A stretch of 64,000 nucleotides of DNA from CAVTJL01 sp963752325 (GCA_963752325.1 CAVVXU010000010.1:496001-560000); one strand, 5' to 3'. Positions 30,853 to 40,804 are shown, counted from the stretch's first letter. A program made the numbers and translations. The notes: generated by a model not told the origin, from the letters alone.

Positions 30853-31830
30853 ATGGCCGAGACCGCGCCCGTGGCGCCCATGGTGGACATCCGCGATCTC
30901 GCGGTGACCTTCCGCGGCGCCCGCGGGCAGGTCAGGGCGGTGAACGGCGTGAGCCTCGCCGTGCAGCCGGGTGAGGTCGTGGCGCTGCTGGGCGAGTCGG
31001 GCTCAGGCAAGAGTGTGACGATGCGCTCGCTGCTGCGGTTGCATCCGCCCAAAACCCTGATCGAGGGCCGGATCCGGGTCGCGGGCGAGGACGTGATGGC
31101 GCTTTCCAGCAAGGCGCTGGGCGATCTTCGGGGCCGCATCGTCTCGATGGTGTTTCAGGAGCCCAGGCTGGCGCTCGATCCGGTCTACACGCTGGGCCAC
31201 CAGATCGCCGAGACGATCCGCCGCCACGAGCCGGTGTCGCGGGCCGAGGCGCGCGCCCGGGCCCTGGCGCTGTTCGAGAAGGTGCGCATCCCCTCGCCCG
31301 AGCGGCGCCTCCAGACCTACCCGCACGAGATGTCGGGCGGCATGCTGCAACGCGCGATGATTGCGATGGCGCTCGCCTGCAACCCGAAAGTGCTGCTGGC
31401 GGACGAGCCGACGACGGCGCTCGATGCCACCGTGCAGATCCAGATTCTTCTGCTCATCCGCGAGCTGCAGCGCGAGTACGGCCTTTCGGTTATTTTTGTG
31501 ACGCACGATATCGGTGTGGCGGTCGAGGTGGCGGACAGGATCGCCGTGATGTATGCGGGCCGGATCGTCGAGGAGGGCACGGTGGCCGACCTGATCCATC
31601 GGCCGCAGCACCCCTACACGCAGGGCCTCCTGGGCGCCCGCGTCGAGCTGGCGCATGGCCGCGACCGCCTCGTCACGATCCCCGGCGCCCCGCCCGACCT
31701 CTCGAGCCTGCCGCCCGGCTGCGCCTTCGCGCCGCGCTGTGGGCGCGTGTCAGACAGCTGCCGCAACGAGGTCCCGCCGCTCGTGGCGCATGCGGGGCCG
31801 GGCGTGGTCGCCTGCGTGCATCCGGGGTAG
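30853..31830 (+). CDS. dppD: Peptide ABC ATPase (DppD/OppD type)
   Basis: 325 residues. Walker A GESGSGKSV, Q-loop SMVFQEPRLALDPVYT, signature MSGGMLQRAMIAMALA, Walker B VLLADEPTTALD, switch FVTHDIGV. The C-terminal PPGCAFAPRCGRVSDSC carries the Cys cluster of OppD/DppD proteins. It is the last gene of the peptide operon, and the second ATPase forms a heterodimer with DppF. Confidence 0.92.
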   Translation: MAETAPVAPMVDIRDLAVTFRGARGQVRAVNGVSLAVQPGEVVALLGESGSGKSVTMRSLLRLHPPKTLIEGRIRVAGEDVMALSSKALGDLRGRIVSMVFQEPRLALDPVYTLGHQIAETIRRHEPVSRAEARARALALFEKVRIPSPERRLQTYPHEMSGGMLQRAMIAMALACNPKVLLADEPTTALDATVQIQILLLIRELQREYGLSVIFVTHDIGVAVEVADRIAVMYAGRIVEEGTVADLIHRPQHPYTQGLLGARVELAHGRDRLVTIPGAPPDLSSLPPGCAFAPRCGRVSDSCRNEVPPLVAHAGPGVVACVHPG

Positions 31831-31930
31831 GTGGAGCAGAGATCGGCGGGCCTGGACCGAAGCCCCGATCGGCCGGTGCGTCTCCAACAGCCGGCTCACC
31901 CGAGAGGCGCTACCGCGCTATTCTCCGAGC

Positions 31931-32158
31931 ATGAGAACCCTCTACAGAAAGACCATGCAAGCACGCGATCTCCCGACGACTTGGCGGGAAGAGGGCAAGT
32001 TCGCGCCGGACGACCTGGTCACCATGCACATCGAGCCGGCAGATCGGGAGCTCGCCGGCGCCTTGTCGCTGGAGGCCATGATGGACGTCATTGGTCGCCA
32101 GGCGCAGGAGCGCGGCCTCACCGAGGAGAAGCTGGCCGCCATCCTGGACGAGGCCTGA
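31931..32158 (+). CDS. Small antitoxin-like protein
   Basis: 75 residues (MRTLYRKTMQARDLPTTWRE..., ending EEKLAAILDEA). FAPDDLVTMHIEPADRELAGA and ALSLEAMMDVIGRQAQERGLTEEKL resemble small antitoxins that precede PIN toxins, where the C-terminal helix binds the toxin. A PIN-like start follows 3 bases after the stop, supporting the pairing. No clear ribosome site is seen; an internal ATG at 31955 is an alternative start. Its function is inferred from context. Confidence 0.5.
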   Translation: MRTLYRKTMQARDLPTTWREEGKFAPDDLVTMHIEPADRELAGALSLEAMMDVIGRQAQERGLTEEKLAAILDEA

Positions 32159-32161
32159 GCC

Positions 32162-32260
32162 GCGCTTCGTCGTCACCATCAACGTCATTCGCAAGCGCGC
32201 TCATCTTCCACCGATTGGCGGCACGCCGGGCATGGGGCGAGGCTGCGCCTCGTCGGGACC
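32162..32260 (+). pseudogene. PIN-domain toxin remnant
   Basis: Just after the antitoxin-like gene the sequence reads RFVVTINV, where PIN toxins have RFVVDTNV. After a one-base shift it reads SALIFHRLAARRAWG, matching the next PIN block (VSALIFxxSxxRRAW). The catalytic Asp is replaced and the rest of the domain is absent before the cyclase gene. It is the third toxin remnant in this window. Confidence 0.5.
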
Positions 32261-32361
32261 GCTGTCTATTGCCTGCCCTGCGGACGCCCTTTCATCGCGC
32301 CGCGACAGCTTCCAGGTAAGGATGCGCGCGGAGGATGCGTGCGCGGCTGGAGCGCGATCGA

Positions 32362-33585
32362 ATGAAAGACAAGTCCGTTTGGAAGGTCGGTGCCTGGGTC
32401 ACCGAGGCCGGGCTCATGGGCATGCCGGAGACGGCGCTCTTGAGCGGGTTCTGCGAGCGCCTGGTTGCGGCGGGCCTGCCGCTCACGCGGGCGATCGTGA
32501 TCATCGACACGCTTCATCCCGTCTATGAGGGGCGGCTCTTCCGCTGGCGCCGGAAGCCGACGCCCGGTGAGGACCTCTTTACCGAGTATGGGCGCGCCGA
32601 CGGGGGCAGCGAGGCCGCCGAGCGCTGGCGGCGCAGCCCCTTCCATCACCTGCTCGAGACGGAGGGGTCGGTGCTGCGGCGGTGCTTCTGCCGGGGCGAT
32701 CCCACGGATTTTTCCCTGCTGGAGCAATATCGCGACGAGGGGGAGACCGACTATCTGGCGATGATCCACCGCTTCGCCGCCGAGGGCGCCATCGGCGAGA
32801 TGGACTGCGTCTATTCCTCCTGGTGCTCGGATGCGTCGGAGGGCCTGAGCGACGATCAGGTCGAGGCGCTGACGAGGCTCGTGCCGAGCCTGGCGCTCGC
32901 CATCAAATGCGCCTCGCTGGCCAGGATCGCCGGCACGCTGGTCGAGACCTATCTGGGGCGCGATGCGGGGCGGCGGGTGCTGAGCGGGCGGATCGAGCGC
33001 GGCGTCGCCGACCGCATCGACGCCGTCTTGTGGTTCTCGGACCTGCAGGGCTTCACGAAGATCACCGACACCGCCACGCCCGAGCAGGTGATCCCGCTCC
33101 TCAACGACTATGCCGAGGCGATCATCTCGGCGATCCACGAGGCGGGCGGCGACGTCTTGAAACTTATCGGCGACGGCACGCTCGCGATCTTCAAGGCCGA
33201 CGAGCCGGGAAAGGCCTGCCGCTGCGCGCTCGAGGCCGAGGGACTCGCCCGGCAGCGCGTCAAGGAGCTGAACCGTCGGCGCAAGGAAGAGGGCCTGCCA
33301 CTGACAAAGCCCTATCTGGGCCTCCATATCGGCGAGGTTTTCTACGGCAACATCGGCAGCCAGGAGCGGCTGGACTTCACCGTGGTGGGGCCGGCGGTCA
33401 ACGAGGCCAGCCGGATCGCCACGATGTGCCGCTCGGCCGAGCGCGACGTGCTCTTGTCAGCGGCCTTCGCCTCGGCGGCGGATCCGCAGGACCGGGCTCG
33501 GCTGGTCTCGATCGGTCGCTATGCGCTCCGGGGCGTGGGGCGGCCGCAGGAGCTTTTCACGCTGGAGCGGGTGGCGGGGACGTGA
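32362..33585 (+). CDS. Class III adenylate/guanylate cyclase
   Basis: 407 residues from the ATG at 32362 (an upstream in-frame start at 32335 is possible). Residues 1-205 are an uncharacterised alpha+beta N-terminal sensor region. The catalytic domain has both metal Asp residues, in WFSDLQGFTKITD and KLIGDGTLAIF, the purine-selecting Lys in DVLKLIGDG, and the C-terminal VVGPAVNEASRIATMCR with the transition-state Asn and Arg. All visible catalytic residues are present. It is soluble and probably makes cAMP. It stands alone with no effector gene beside it. Confidence 0.85.
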   Translation: MKDKSVWKVGAWVTEAGLMGMPETALLSGFCERLVAAGLPLTRAIVIIDTLHPVYEGRLFRWRRKPTPGEDLFTEYGRADGGSEAAERWRRSPFHHLLETEGSVLRRCFCRGDPTDFSLLEQYRDEGETDYLAMIHRFAAEGAIGEMDCVYSSWCSDASEGLSDDQVEALTRLVPSLALAIKCASLARIAGTLVETYLGRDAGRRVLSGRIERGVADRIDAVLWFSDLQGFTKITDTATPEQVIPLLNDYAEAIISAIHEAGGDVLKLIGDGTLAIFKADEPGKACRCALEAEGLARQRVKELNRRRKEEGLPLTKPYLGLHIGEVFYGNIGSQERLDFTVVGPAVNEASRIATMCRSAERDVLLSAAFASAADPQDRARLVSIGRYALRGVGRPQELFTLERVAGT

Positions 33586-33731
33586 GCGGGTGGGCTGTCA
33601 CTCAAGTGAATGGCCCTTCGCTTGCGCGCCCATCAGAGCATCACATCCGTTGGGAGCCCGACGAGGCTCGGCTTGCGTTCGGGCTTACAATGTTCGCGGC
33701 TCGATCCTAATGATACTCGAATATCAATCTT

Positions 33732-34550
33732 TCAAAATCCGAGCTCAGTCGCGTCGACGAAGCTTCTACCACATCTCATATCGACGATGCGAAGGAGGTG
33801 GCCGGCGAAGACAATCATCTCGCCAGCCTCGGCAGCCGAGATTATCCCGACGTGCCGGTGGCTATGTGGGTTCTTGTACGTTCCCATCGCGCCCGAGAAC
33901 AGCTCGCAGAGCCCCTGCTGCTCGCCGCCGTTCGCAGACCGATCCGTGAGCGGCCCGCTACGAGGCTTGAACGCCTTCCTCATCAACTCCACCCCGAGAT
34001 GTTCCTTGTCTGCGGGATAGCGACAGGCGTCCCGCACAGCTACCTCGACTTCCTTAAAGGCCTGAAAGACGGCCGTGTCATAGTCGCCCCGGAGATACAG
34101 CCCGGATACTTTATCCCGAATGTCCGGATGCAATAGCTCAACCGGCAGCATCCGAGCCTGTCTATATTCGTTTAGCCGCTCATCCGAGAGGCATCGCCGG
34201 CCCTTCGCCGTGACATACCGCTCCTGAAGCGCCTCAGGCCTCGGCGCGAGCATCCCTTCATGTTCCAACCACATCCAGGCCTCGACGACGGCTCGCCTGA
34301 AATCCTCTTCCTTCTCCGGAGGGCACCATCGCCTGTCAGCCGGGTCGGCGCCGAGATGAGAAAGCTGATGAGAGATGTCGTTCAGATAGTTGGCGAGAAG
34401 GGGCGATTGGCTCCGTCCGTCATATCGAGCTAGGTCCCGCAGTATGGAGTACCCAAACTCATGCGGGCCCAATGCGAGTAGCTCATCAACGGACGAGAAG
34501 GCATCTCGGAAGCCGGCAACACCGCGCTTCGGCCAAGGGCGCTCAGCCAT
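33732..34550 (-). CDS. TIGR02391/Ymh family protein (abortive-infection-like)
   Basis: 272 residues. The C-terminal 130 residues show LLHPDIRDKVSGLYLRGDYDTAVFQAFKEVEVAVRDAC, then LMRKAFKPRSGPLTDRSANGGEQQGLCELFSGAMGTYKNPHSHR. The KNPHSHR motif and this helix pattern match the Hypoth_Ymh (TIGR02391) domain seen in phage-linked and Abi-like proteins. KNPxxHR resembles the RxxxxH-type active site of HEPN ribonucleases, which is my inference. The N-terminal half is unrecognised. GC is lower than the surroundings, suggesting transfer. It converges with the cyclase gene. Confidence 0.7.
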   Translation of the reverse strand: MAERPWPKRGVAGFRDAFSSVDELLALGPHEFGYSILRDLARYDGRSQSPLLANYLNDISHQLSHLGADPADRRWCPPEKEEDFRRAVVEAWMWLEHEGMLAPRPEALQERYVTAKGRRCLSDERLNEYRQARMLPVELLHPDIRDKVSGLYLRGDYDTAVFQAFKEVEVAVRDACRYPADKEHLGVELMRKAFKPRSGPLTDRSANGGEQQGLCELFSGAMGTYKNPHSHRHVGIISAAEAGEMIVFAGHLLRIVDMRCGRSFVDATELGF

Positions 34551-34646
34551 CGACACGAGCCGATCGAGAGTCTTCTAGCTGTTTCTGTTCTGGCCGCTTG
34601 CCTTGCCGAGACATTAGGGCTGTCACAAGTGCTTGCCTTTGCCGGT

Positions 34647-34720
34647 AGGCGCCTTTGGGACCGGAGCCCGGAGCCCGCGAATTACGAAGTGCGCTGCTCT
34701 GCCAATTGAGCCAAGCGCCT
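34647..34720 (-). tRNA. Degenerate tRNA-like sequence (Thr-type CGT loop)
   Basis: The 74-base minus-strand sequence has a 7-bp acceptor stem (AGGCGCT with GGCGCCT, one G-T pair) and a D arm GCTC...GAGC with AATTGG. The anticodon region TTCGTAA resembles tRNA-Thr(CGT). But the anticodon stem pairs poorly (GCGCAC against TTCGC) and no T-loop TTCGA is present. Length and outer stem fit a tRNA; the inner defects suggest a pseudo-tRNA. It lies next to other gene debris. Confidence 0.4.
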
Positions 34721-34862
34721 ACATGGCGCGCATTCTGGCGGAAGGGGAGGTGGCGTCAGGGCGGCCGGGCCGCATGCGGGCGTGGGTGGCGTCGCCTGCG
34801 CCTATCCTGAATACGCGCGGCCGAACTCTCCGTCGTTTCCGGGCGCGGACAGGAGACGAAAA

Positions 34863-35084
34863 TCAACAGCAGTCGTGGGCGCCCATCAGGCGGTCGGCGC
34901 GGTCCTGGGCGCGGCGCAGCGCAGCGCGGATGGTCTGGGTGCGGCGGAGCATGGCGTGGATCTCCTCGCCCAGGATGGCGGTGATGGCCGCCAGCTCCGG
35001 GACGGGCGGGCGGGGCCAGAGGCGGAGCAGGCCTTGCTTCGCCATCGCGTCGACGCTGGCGATGACCGGCGAGAGTTGGCGCAT
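34863..35084 (-). pseudogene. 3' fragment of a winged-helix/MalE-like regulator gene
   Basis: 73 codons: LSPVIASVDAMAKQGLLRLW, PRPPVPELAAITAILGEEIH, AMLRRTQTIRAALRRAQDRA, then DRLMGAHDCC. This matches the final 73 residues of the protein at 44447-46188 with about 15 substitutions. The 5' remainder is absent. By eye DNA identity is about 80-85%, so this is an older or paralogous copy. It cannot fold as the binding domain. Confidence 0.8.
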
Positions 35085-35278
35085 CAGGTGAGAAATGCGG
35101 GTCCATGGACCGCCGCGCGCACGGCACGCCGCCGCGACACCGGCGCGGGATCCTGCGCGTTGCGGCCGCCCTTGTAATCGCGGGCGAAAAGTGCAAGCTC
35201 CTCCGGCTCATCTCAGCCCGCGTCAATATTGGCGCCAATGATCTCCATGTATATCGCGTGACGGGCGGAGATGCGCAG

Positions 35279-36199
35279 ATGAATACAATCCGGGGTCTCT
35301 TGGGCGTTGCGGTGCTGGCTGTCTTGTGGACCGGACCGGCATGGGCGGCCGATGTCGACGGGGACAAGGCGCTGGCCCAGAATGCCATCAACTGGCTGAA
35401 CCGAGCAGGCCGAGCCTGGGCGCCCGGCAAATGGGTGGATGTCACCTTGCTGGTAGAGATTCCGACCCTTGCCTGGCAGGCCTCCGAGGTGGTCTACGGC
35501 CCGCAATCGGCGCTGGGGCCACCCATGCCGACGGGCCTCGAGTCCCTGATGGGCGTGAACTGCGGTGCGCCGGGCAGCGAGCCGATCATGGCCGACATGA
35601 ACTTCGCCAAGCAGGTCACCAAGATCTCCTCGACGACCGTCACCCAGGGCGTATCCGTCGCCGAGACGATCGGGTTTATGGCATCGGTCCCGAGCTGGGG
35701 CACCGGCGTCAATGAGAGCACGACGGTGACCTACTCGACCTCGACAGCCAGCACGGCGACGGACCAGGTCGCCTACACTTACAGCTTCACCGTCCGCATC
35801 AAGATCGACCCGGGCCTGAAGGTCACCGCCACGATGGTTGTGGACTTCCAGGACGCGGTGGTCCCGTGGTCGGCGAGCCTGCTCTATGTCGGCAAGGATA
35901 CGGCGGCGGACGTGGCCGATTGGGCGGGCGGCTGGTTCCGTGAGCCCAACCCCACACAGTATGGCTTGCATTGGTCGAGCGATTCGACGCCGCTCGCCTC
36001 GCTTCTGACCGACGGCGAGAAGAGGTTCGCCGTGACGGGTGAGTTCAAGGGTGTCGCCGCCGGAAGTGCCCGGGTCGTTCAGGAGCCTGCTGAAATGCTG
36101 ACCCCGCAGGACCGCGCCGAGTATTGCCAGCCGTCCTCGCCGAATTCCCAGGAGATCGGCACGAACGTGTTCATCGTGCCGACCTATCCCGCGCATTGA
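35279..36199 (+). CDS. Secreted aerolysin/ETX-MTX2-like protein (putative)
   Basis: 306 residues with a signal peptide (IRGLLGVAVLAVLWTGPAWA, cleavage before ADVDG). After a globular N-terminal third comes an alternating, Ser/Thr-rich stretch, KISSTTVTQGVSVAETIGFM, SWGTGVNESTTVTYSTSTAS and VAYTYSFTVRIKIDPGLKVT, then MVVDFQDAVVPWSASLLYV. This layout, with a Thr/Ser-rich amphipathic hairpin and a following V-x-V-x-PG-x-K-V strand, is typical of aerolysin-fold beta pore formers of the ETX/MTX2 group. The call rests on pattern, not on a conserved motif. It could be another secreted beta protein. No operon partner is seen. Confidence 0.45.
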   Translation: MNTIRGLLGVAVLAVLWTGPAWAADVDGDKALAQNAINWLNRAGRAWAPGKWVDVTLLVEIPTLAWQASEVVYGPQSALGPPMPTGLESLMGVNCGAPGSEPIMADMNFAKQVTKISSTTVTQGVSVAETIGFMASVPSWGTGVNESTTVTYSTSTASTATDQVAYTYSFTVRIKIDPGLKVTATMVVDFQDAVVPWSASLLYVGKDTAADVADWAGGWFREPNPTQYGLHWSSDSTPLASLLTDGEKRFAVTGEFKGVAAGSARVVQEPAEMLTPQDRAEYCQPSSPNSQEIGTNVFIVPTYPAH

Positions 36200-36296
36200 C
36201 CGCGTCGCGGTCCCGACGCCCGCCCTGTTGACGGCGCGGGACGGTGTCGGACACCAATGCCCGGCACCGTCCGCCTGACGCTCCGGAGCGCCGAAC

Positions 36297-37469
36297 TCAG
36301 CCCTCGAGCCTGCTGTCGTCGTAGCCGTCGATGGCGTTGGCACGCAGATAATCGAGCTTCATCTCGATGCCGAGGCCGGGCTTTCGGGGCAGCTTGAGGC
36401 GGCCGTTCGAGTTGTCGAGCGGGGTCTCGATGAACTGGTTGTAGCGGCTCAGGTCCCAGCGGCTGGTCTCGACACGGTAGAAGTTGGGCACCGTGATCAT
36501 GACGTGGGCGCCGGCCACGACGTTGATCGGGCCGCTCGCGTCGTGCGGCGTGACCGGGACGTAGTAGGCCTCGGCCATGGTCGAGATCTTCTTGAGCTCG
36601 CTGATGCCGCCGGTCCAGGTGACGTCGGGCATGATGTAGTGGGCGAGCGAGCGCTCGAGGATGGGCACGAACTCCCAGCGCGTGTGCAGCCGCTCGCCCA
36701 CCGAGATGGCGGCGCTGACGCTCTGCTTGACCTCGGCCAGGGCGTTGTAGCTCTCGACCGGCACCGGCTCCTCGAACCAGTCGATGTCGCCAGCCTCCTC
36801 GAGCGAGCGGCACAGGCGGATGGCGGTGGGCACGTCGAAGCGGCCGTGCGCGTCGATCAGGATGTCGACCTCGGGCCCGGCGGTCTCGCGGATCAGCGCC
36901 GTGAGCTCGGCCGCCTCCCGCTCGCCCTTCTTGCCGAGCTGGCCGTCGAGATAGCCGTGGCGGTGGCCGACCGTGGCCTCGTGGTCGGGGAAGGGGTCGA
37001 ACTTGATGCCGGTGTGGCCCGATTCGACGATGTCCCGGATCTCGCGGACGACGCCTTCGCTTGGTCTTGAACTTCGCTCTGGTCGGGGTGGGTGTAGAGG
37101 AGGATGTCCTCGCGCACCGGGCCGCCCAGAAGCTCGTAGATCGGCAGGTCCAGAACCTTGCCGCGAATGTCCCAAAGCGCGATGTCGATGCCGCTCACCA
37201 CATGCGAGGTGGCGCCGCGCGTGCCCATGTAGGTGAAGGCGCGGAAGACCTTGTGCCAGGTCTCCTCGATGCGGCTCGGATCGTCGCCCACGAGGATGTC
37301 GTTGAGCTGGCGGAGGATGCCCGCCACGGCGCGGTTGGCGATCTTGGTGGTGGTGGTGATCTCGCCCCAGCCCGAGATGCCCTCGTCGGTGCGGACCTCG
37401 ACGAACAGATACTCGCCCCAGAAGCCCTCGACCTTGATGAGCCACGGCACGACCGCGGTGATTTTCATG
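36297..37469 (-). CDS. Mandelate racemase/muconate lactonizing family dehydratase (frameshifted)
   Basis: About 390 codons, enolase superfamily. The capping domain reads LFVEVRTDEGISGWGEITTT, ATSHVVSGIDIALWDIRGKV, LPIYELLGG. The barrel has GIKFDPFPD, VDILIDAHGRFDVPTAIRLC, DWFEEPVPVESYNAL, ISVGERLHTRWEF and IMPDVTWTGGISELKKI, giving the metal-binding Asp, Glu and Glu. Two one-base gains at about 37060 and 37076 shift the frame across the SKFKTK segment. It probably dehydrates a sugar acid imported by the downstream ABC system. It is the last gene of that operon. Confidence 0.83.
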   Translation of the reverse strand, partial: HENHRGRAVAHQGRGLLGRVSVRRGPHRRGHLGLGRDHHHHQDRQPRRGGHPPPAQRHPRGRRSEPHRGDLAQGLPRLHLHGHARRHLACGERHRHRALGHSRQGSGPADLRASGRPGARGHPPLHPPRPERSSRPSEGVVREIRDIVESGHTGIKFDPFPDHEATVGHRHGYLDGQLGKKGEREAAELTALIRETAGPEVDILIDAHGRFDVPTAIRLCRSLEEAGDIDWFEEPVPVESYNALAEVKQSVSAAISVGERLHTRWEFVPILERSLAHYIMPDVTWTGGISELKKISTMAEAYYVPVTPHDASGPINVVAGAHVMITVPNFYRVETSRWDLSRYNQFIETPLDNSNGRLKLPRKPGLGIEMKLDYLRANAIDGYDDSRLEG

Positions 37470-37548
37470 ACTGCTTTTGTCCTCGGTAGATTGGATGGCG
37501 GCAGATTAGGTGGCGATCTCGGGGCCGGGCCCTTGCCGGCCTGGCCGC

Positions 37549-38727
37549 CTACCAGTTGGCGATGGTGCCGTCGCGGGTGACGACGGCCTCTAGGCCCGCG
37601 ATCCGCTCCTGCTCGAAGGGATGGCGCGCCGCCTCGGCCTCGTCGATCTCGACGCCGAGGCCGGGCGCCGTCGGCACCTCCCAGAAGCCGTCGACGCGCT
37701 TGATCGGCGTGCTGACGACGTCGTGGTACCAGGGGATCGAGCCCGTGACCTCCTCGAGCACGACGAAGTTCGGCACGGCCACGCCGAAATGCAGGCCCAC
37801 GGCACCGGCGATCGGGCCCATCGGGTTGTGCGGGCAGACGCCGATATAGTTGGCGGCGGCGGTGGCGGCGATCTGCTTGCCCACCGTGAAGCCGCCGCAA
37901 TGGCAGAGGTCGGGCTGGACGTAGGTCACGGCCTTGAGGTTGCAGAGATCCTCGAACTCCTTGTGGGTCAGCAGGCGCTCGCCCGTGGCGATGGGCACAG
38001 AGACCTTCTGGGCGATCATGCGCATGGCCTCGGGATCGCCCGGCTGCACCGGCTCCTCGACGAACATGGGCTTGGCCGGCGCCACGGCGTCGATGTAGGC
38101 GATGGCAGCCTCCATCGAGGATGGGCGGCCGTGGAAGTCGAGCATGATGTCCATGTCCTCGCCCACCGCCTCGCGCACCGCCTGGAGCAGCTCGCCCGTG
38201 TGCCGCACCTCCTTGGCCAGCGTGTCGTAGTGGGTGTAGGGGACCGGGCCGAACTTGAGCGCGGTGTAGCCCGCCTCCCTGATCTCGACCGCCGATTCGC
38301 AGTAGCTCGTGATGTCGCGGCTGTGGCGCACGATCTTCTTCGTCATGGCGCCGATGTGGGTGTAGACGCGCACCCGGTCGCGCACCTTGCCGCCCAGGAG
38401 CTGCCAGACCGGCTGGCCCAGATCCTTGGCCTTGATGTCCCAGAGCGCCTGCTCGATGGCGCTGGCGGCGGTGAGGCCGATGACACCCAGCGGCCAGAAG
38501 GCGGCCTTCGTCAGCAGCTCGAGCGCCTGGGTGACGTTCCGCGGGTCGCGGCCGAGCATGATGGGCTCGAAATCCTCGACGCAGCCGACCACGCCCCGCG
38601 TCTTCCACTCGAGCGTGCCCTCGCCCCAGCCATAGAGGCCCGGCTGGTCCGTCTCGACCTTGACGAAGACCCAGTTGCGATGGGGCGGTGCCGCCACGAC
38701 CAGGCTTTTGACGCGGGTGATCTTCAT
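37549..38727 (-). CDS. Mandelate racemase/muconate lactonizing family dehydratase
   Basis: 392 residues, galactonate dehydratase-like. Landmarks are FVKVETDQPGLYGWGEGTLEWKT, AASAIEQALWDIKAKDLGQPVWQLLGG, YTALKFGPVPY, DIMLDFHGRPSSMEAAIAYI with the metal Asp, MFVEEPVQPGDP with a metal Glu, ATGERLLTHKEFEDL with the third ligand, and PDLCHCGGFTVGKQIAA. PHNPMGPIAGAVGLHFG, with its His, is typical of the galactonate and related dehydratases. Start at 38727. It neighbours a second enzyme of the same superfamily, 79 bp downstream. Confidence 0.88.
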   Translation of the reverse strand: MKITRVKSLVVAAPPHRNWVFVKVETDQPGLYGWGEGTLEWKTRGVVGCVEDFEPIMLGRDPRNVTQALELLTKAAFWPLGVIGLTAASAIEQALWDIKAKDLGQPVWQLLGGKVRDRVRVYTHIGAMTKKIVRHSRDITSYCESAVEIREAGYTALKFGPVPYTHYDTLAKEVRHTGELLQAVREAVGEDMDIMLDFHGRPSSMEAAIAYIDAVAPAKPMFVEEPVQPGDPEAMRMIAQKVSVPIATGERLLTHKEFEDLCNLKAVTYVQPDLCHCGGFTVGKQIAATAAANYIGVCPHNPMGPIAGAVGLHFGVAVPNFVVLEEVTGSIPWYHDVVSTPIKRVDGFWEVPTAPGLGVEIDEAEAARHPFEQERIAGLEAVVTRDGTIANW

Positions 38728-38764
38728 GCTCGGTTCCTTCTGGGCGATGGCGGCGGGCGGGCCG

Positions 38765-39859
<1,095 letters not shown>

Positions 39860-39916
39860 GCTGCGATCCTCCAAGGGGTGACATCGACAGGGACCGAGCC
39901 CGGGACCGTGCGGCCG

Positions 39917-40804
39917 TCACGACTTGACGGCACCTTCGGTCAGGGCCCGAACGAAGTATTTCTGAAGGACGAGAAACATCACGACGACCGGCACGCTCAT
40001 GATGAACGAGGCCGCCATCAGGCCCGGCCAGTTGGTCGCATATTCCGAGAAGAAGCGCTGCAGGCCGACGGGCAGCGTGAGCTTGCTCTCGTCGTTGAGG
40101 AAGGTGAGCGCATAGACATACTCGTTCCAGGCGATGATGAAGGAATAGATCGCGGTGGCGATGATGCCGGGTGAGGACAGCGGCATGACGATCAGCACGA
40201 AGGCCTGGAAGCGGGTGGCGCCGTCGACGCGCGCCGCCTGCTCGAGCTGGATCGGCAGATTGTCGTAGAAGCCCTTGAGGAGCCAGATCGAGAGCGGCAG
40301 GCCGAAGGTGAGGTAGGTGAGGACCAGTGAGGTGCGCGTGTTCACGAGGTCGAGCCAGCGCATCATGATGAAGAGCGGCATCAGGAAGACGACCGCCGGA
40401 AACATGTTGCGGACCAACACGGCGAAGAAGAGAAACTTCCGGCCGGGAAAGCGGAACCGCGAGAAGGCGTAGGCGGCCGGCACGGCGATCGCCACGCCGA
40501 TCACCGTCGTCGCGGCCGAGATCCCGATGCTGTTCAGCATGAAGCCCAGGAACTCGCGGCCCACGTCGTTCGTGGGAGAGAGCAGCCGCTTATACTGCTC
40601 GAGGGTGACGGTGCTCGGGATCCATTCTGGCGGGTATTGGAGCGCGCCGAACTGCGTCTTGATGGAGGTGAGGAACATCCACACCATTGGCAGCACGGCG
40701 AAGAGAAGGAGGATGACCAGAAAGATCCAGCCGAACACCGACCAGCCGTCAGCCCCCTTTCGGCGGCGTCGGGCCGGGCCGCGGACGGAAAGAGCAGCGC
40801 TCAT
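39917..40804 (-). CDS. Sugar ABC permease (MalG type)
   Basis: 295 residues with six hydrophobic segments starting VFGWIFLVILLLFAVLPMVW. The EAA-loop sequence is LEQAARVDGATRFQAFVLIVMPLSSPGII. The C-terminus LVLQKYFVRALTEGAVKS is typical of the family. Its start overlaps the MalF-type gene by 4 bases. Confidence 0.9.
   Translation of the reverse strand: MSAALSVRGPARRRRKGADGWSVFGWIFLVILLLFAVLPMVWMFLTSIKTQFGALQYPPEWIPSTVTLEQYKRLLSPTNDVGREFLGFMLNSIGISAATTVIGVAIAVPAAYAFSRFRFPGRKFLFFAVLVRNMFPAVVFLMPLFIMMRWLDLVNTRTSLVLTYLTFGLPLSIWLLKGFYDNLPIQLEQAARVDGATRFQAFVLIVMPLSSPGIIATAIYSFIIAWNEYVYALTFLNDESKLTLPVGLQRFFSEYATNWPGLMAASFIMSVPVVVMFLVLQKYFVRALTEGAVKS

Noticed and set aside
32362..34550. Class III cyclase next to an Abi-like gene as a cyclic-nucleotide defence system
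   Set aside because: The cyclase has the ordinary adenylate-cyclase catalytic residues and an ordinary sensor region, the neighbour is on the opposite strand and convergent, and it shows no nucleotide-binding effector domain.
36297..38727. Two adjacent enolase-superfamily genes as a recent tandem duplication
   Set aside because: The two proteins differ strongly in metal-ligand surroundings, capping loops and C-terminus, so they are distinct subfamilies rather than a recent copy.
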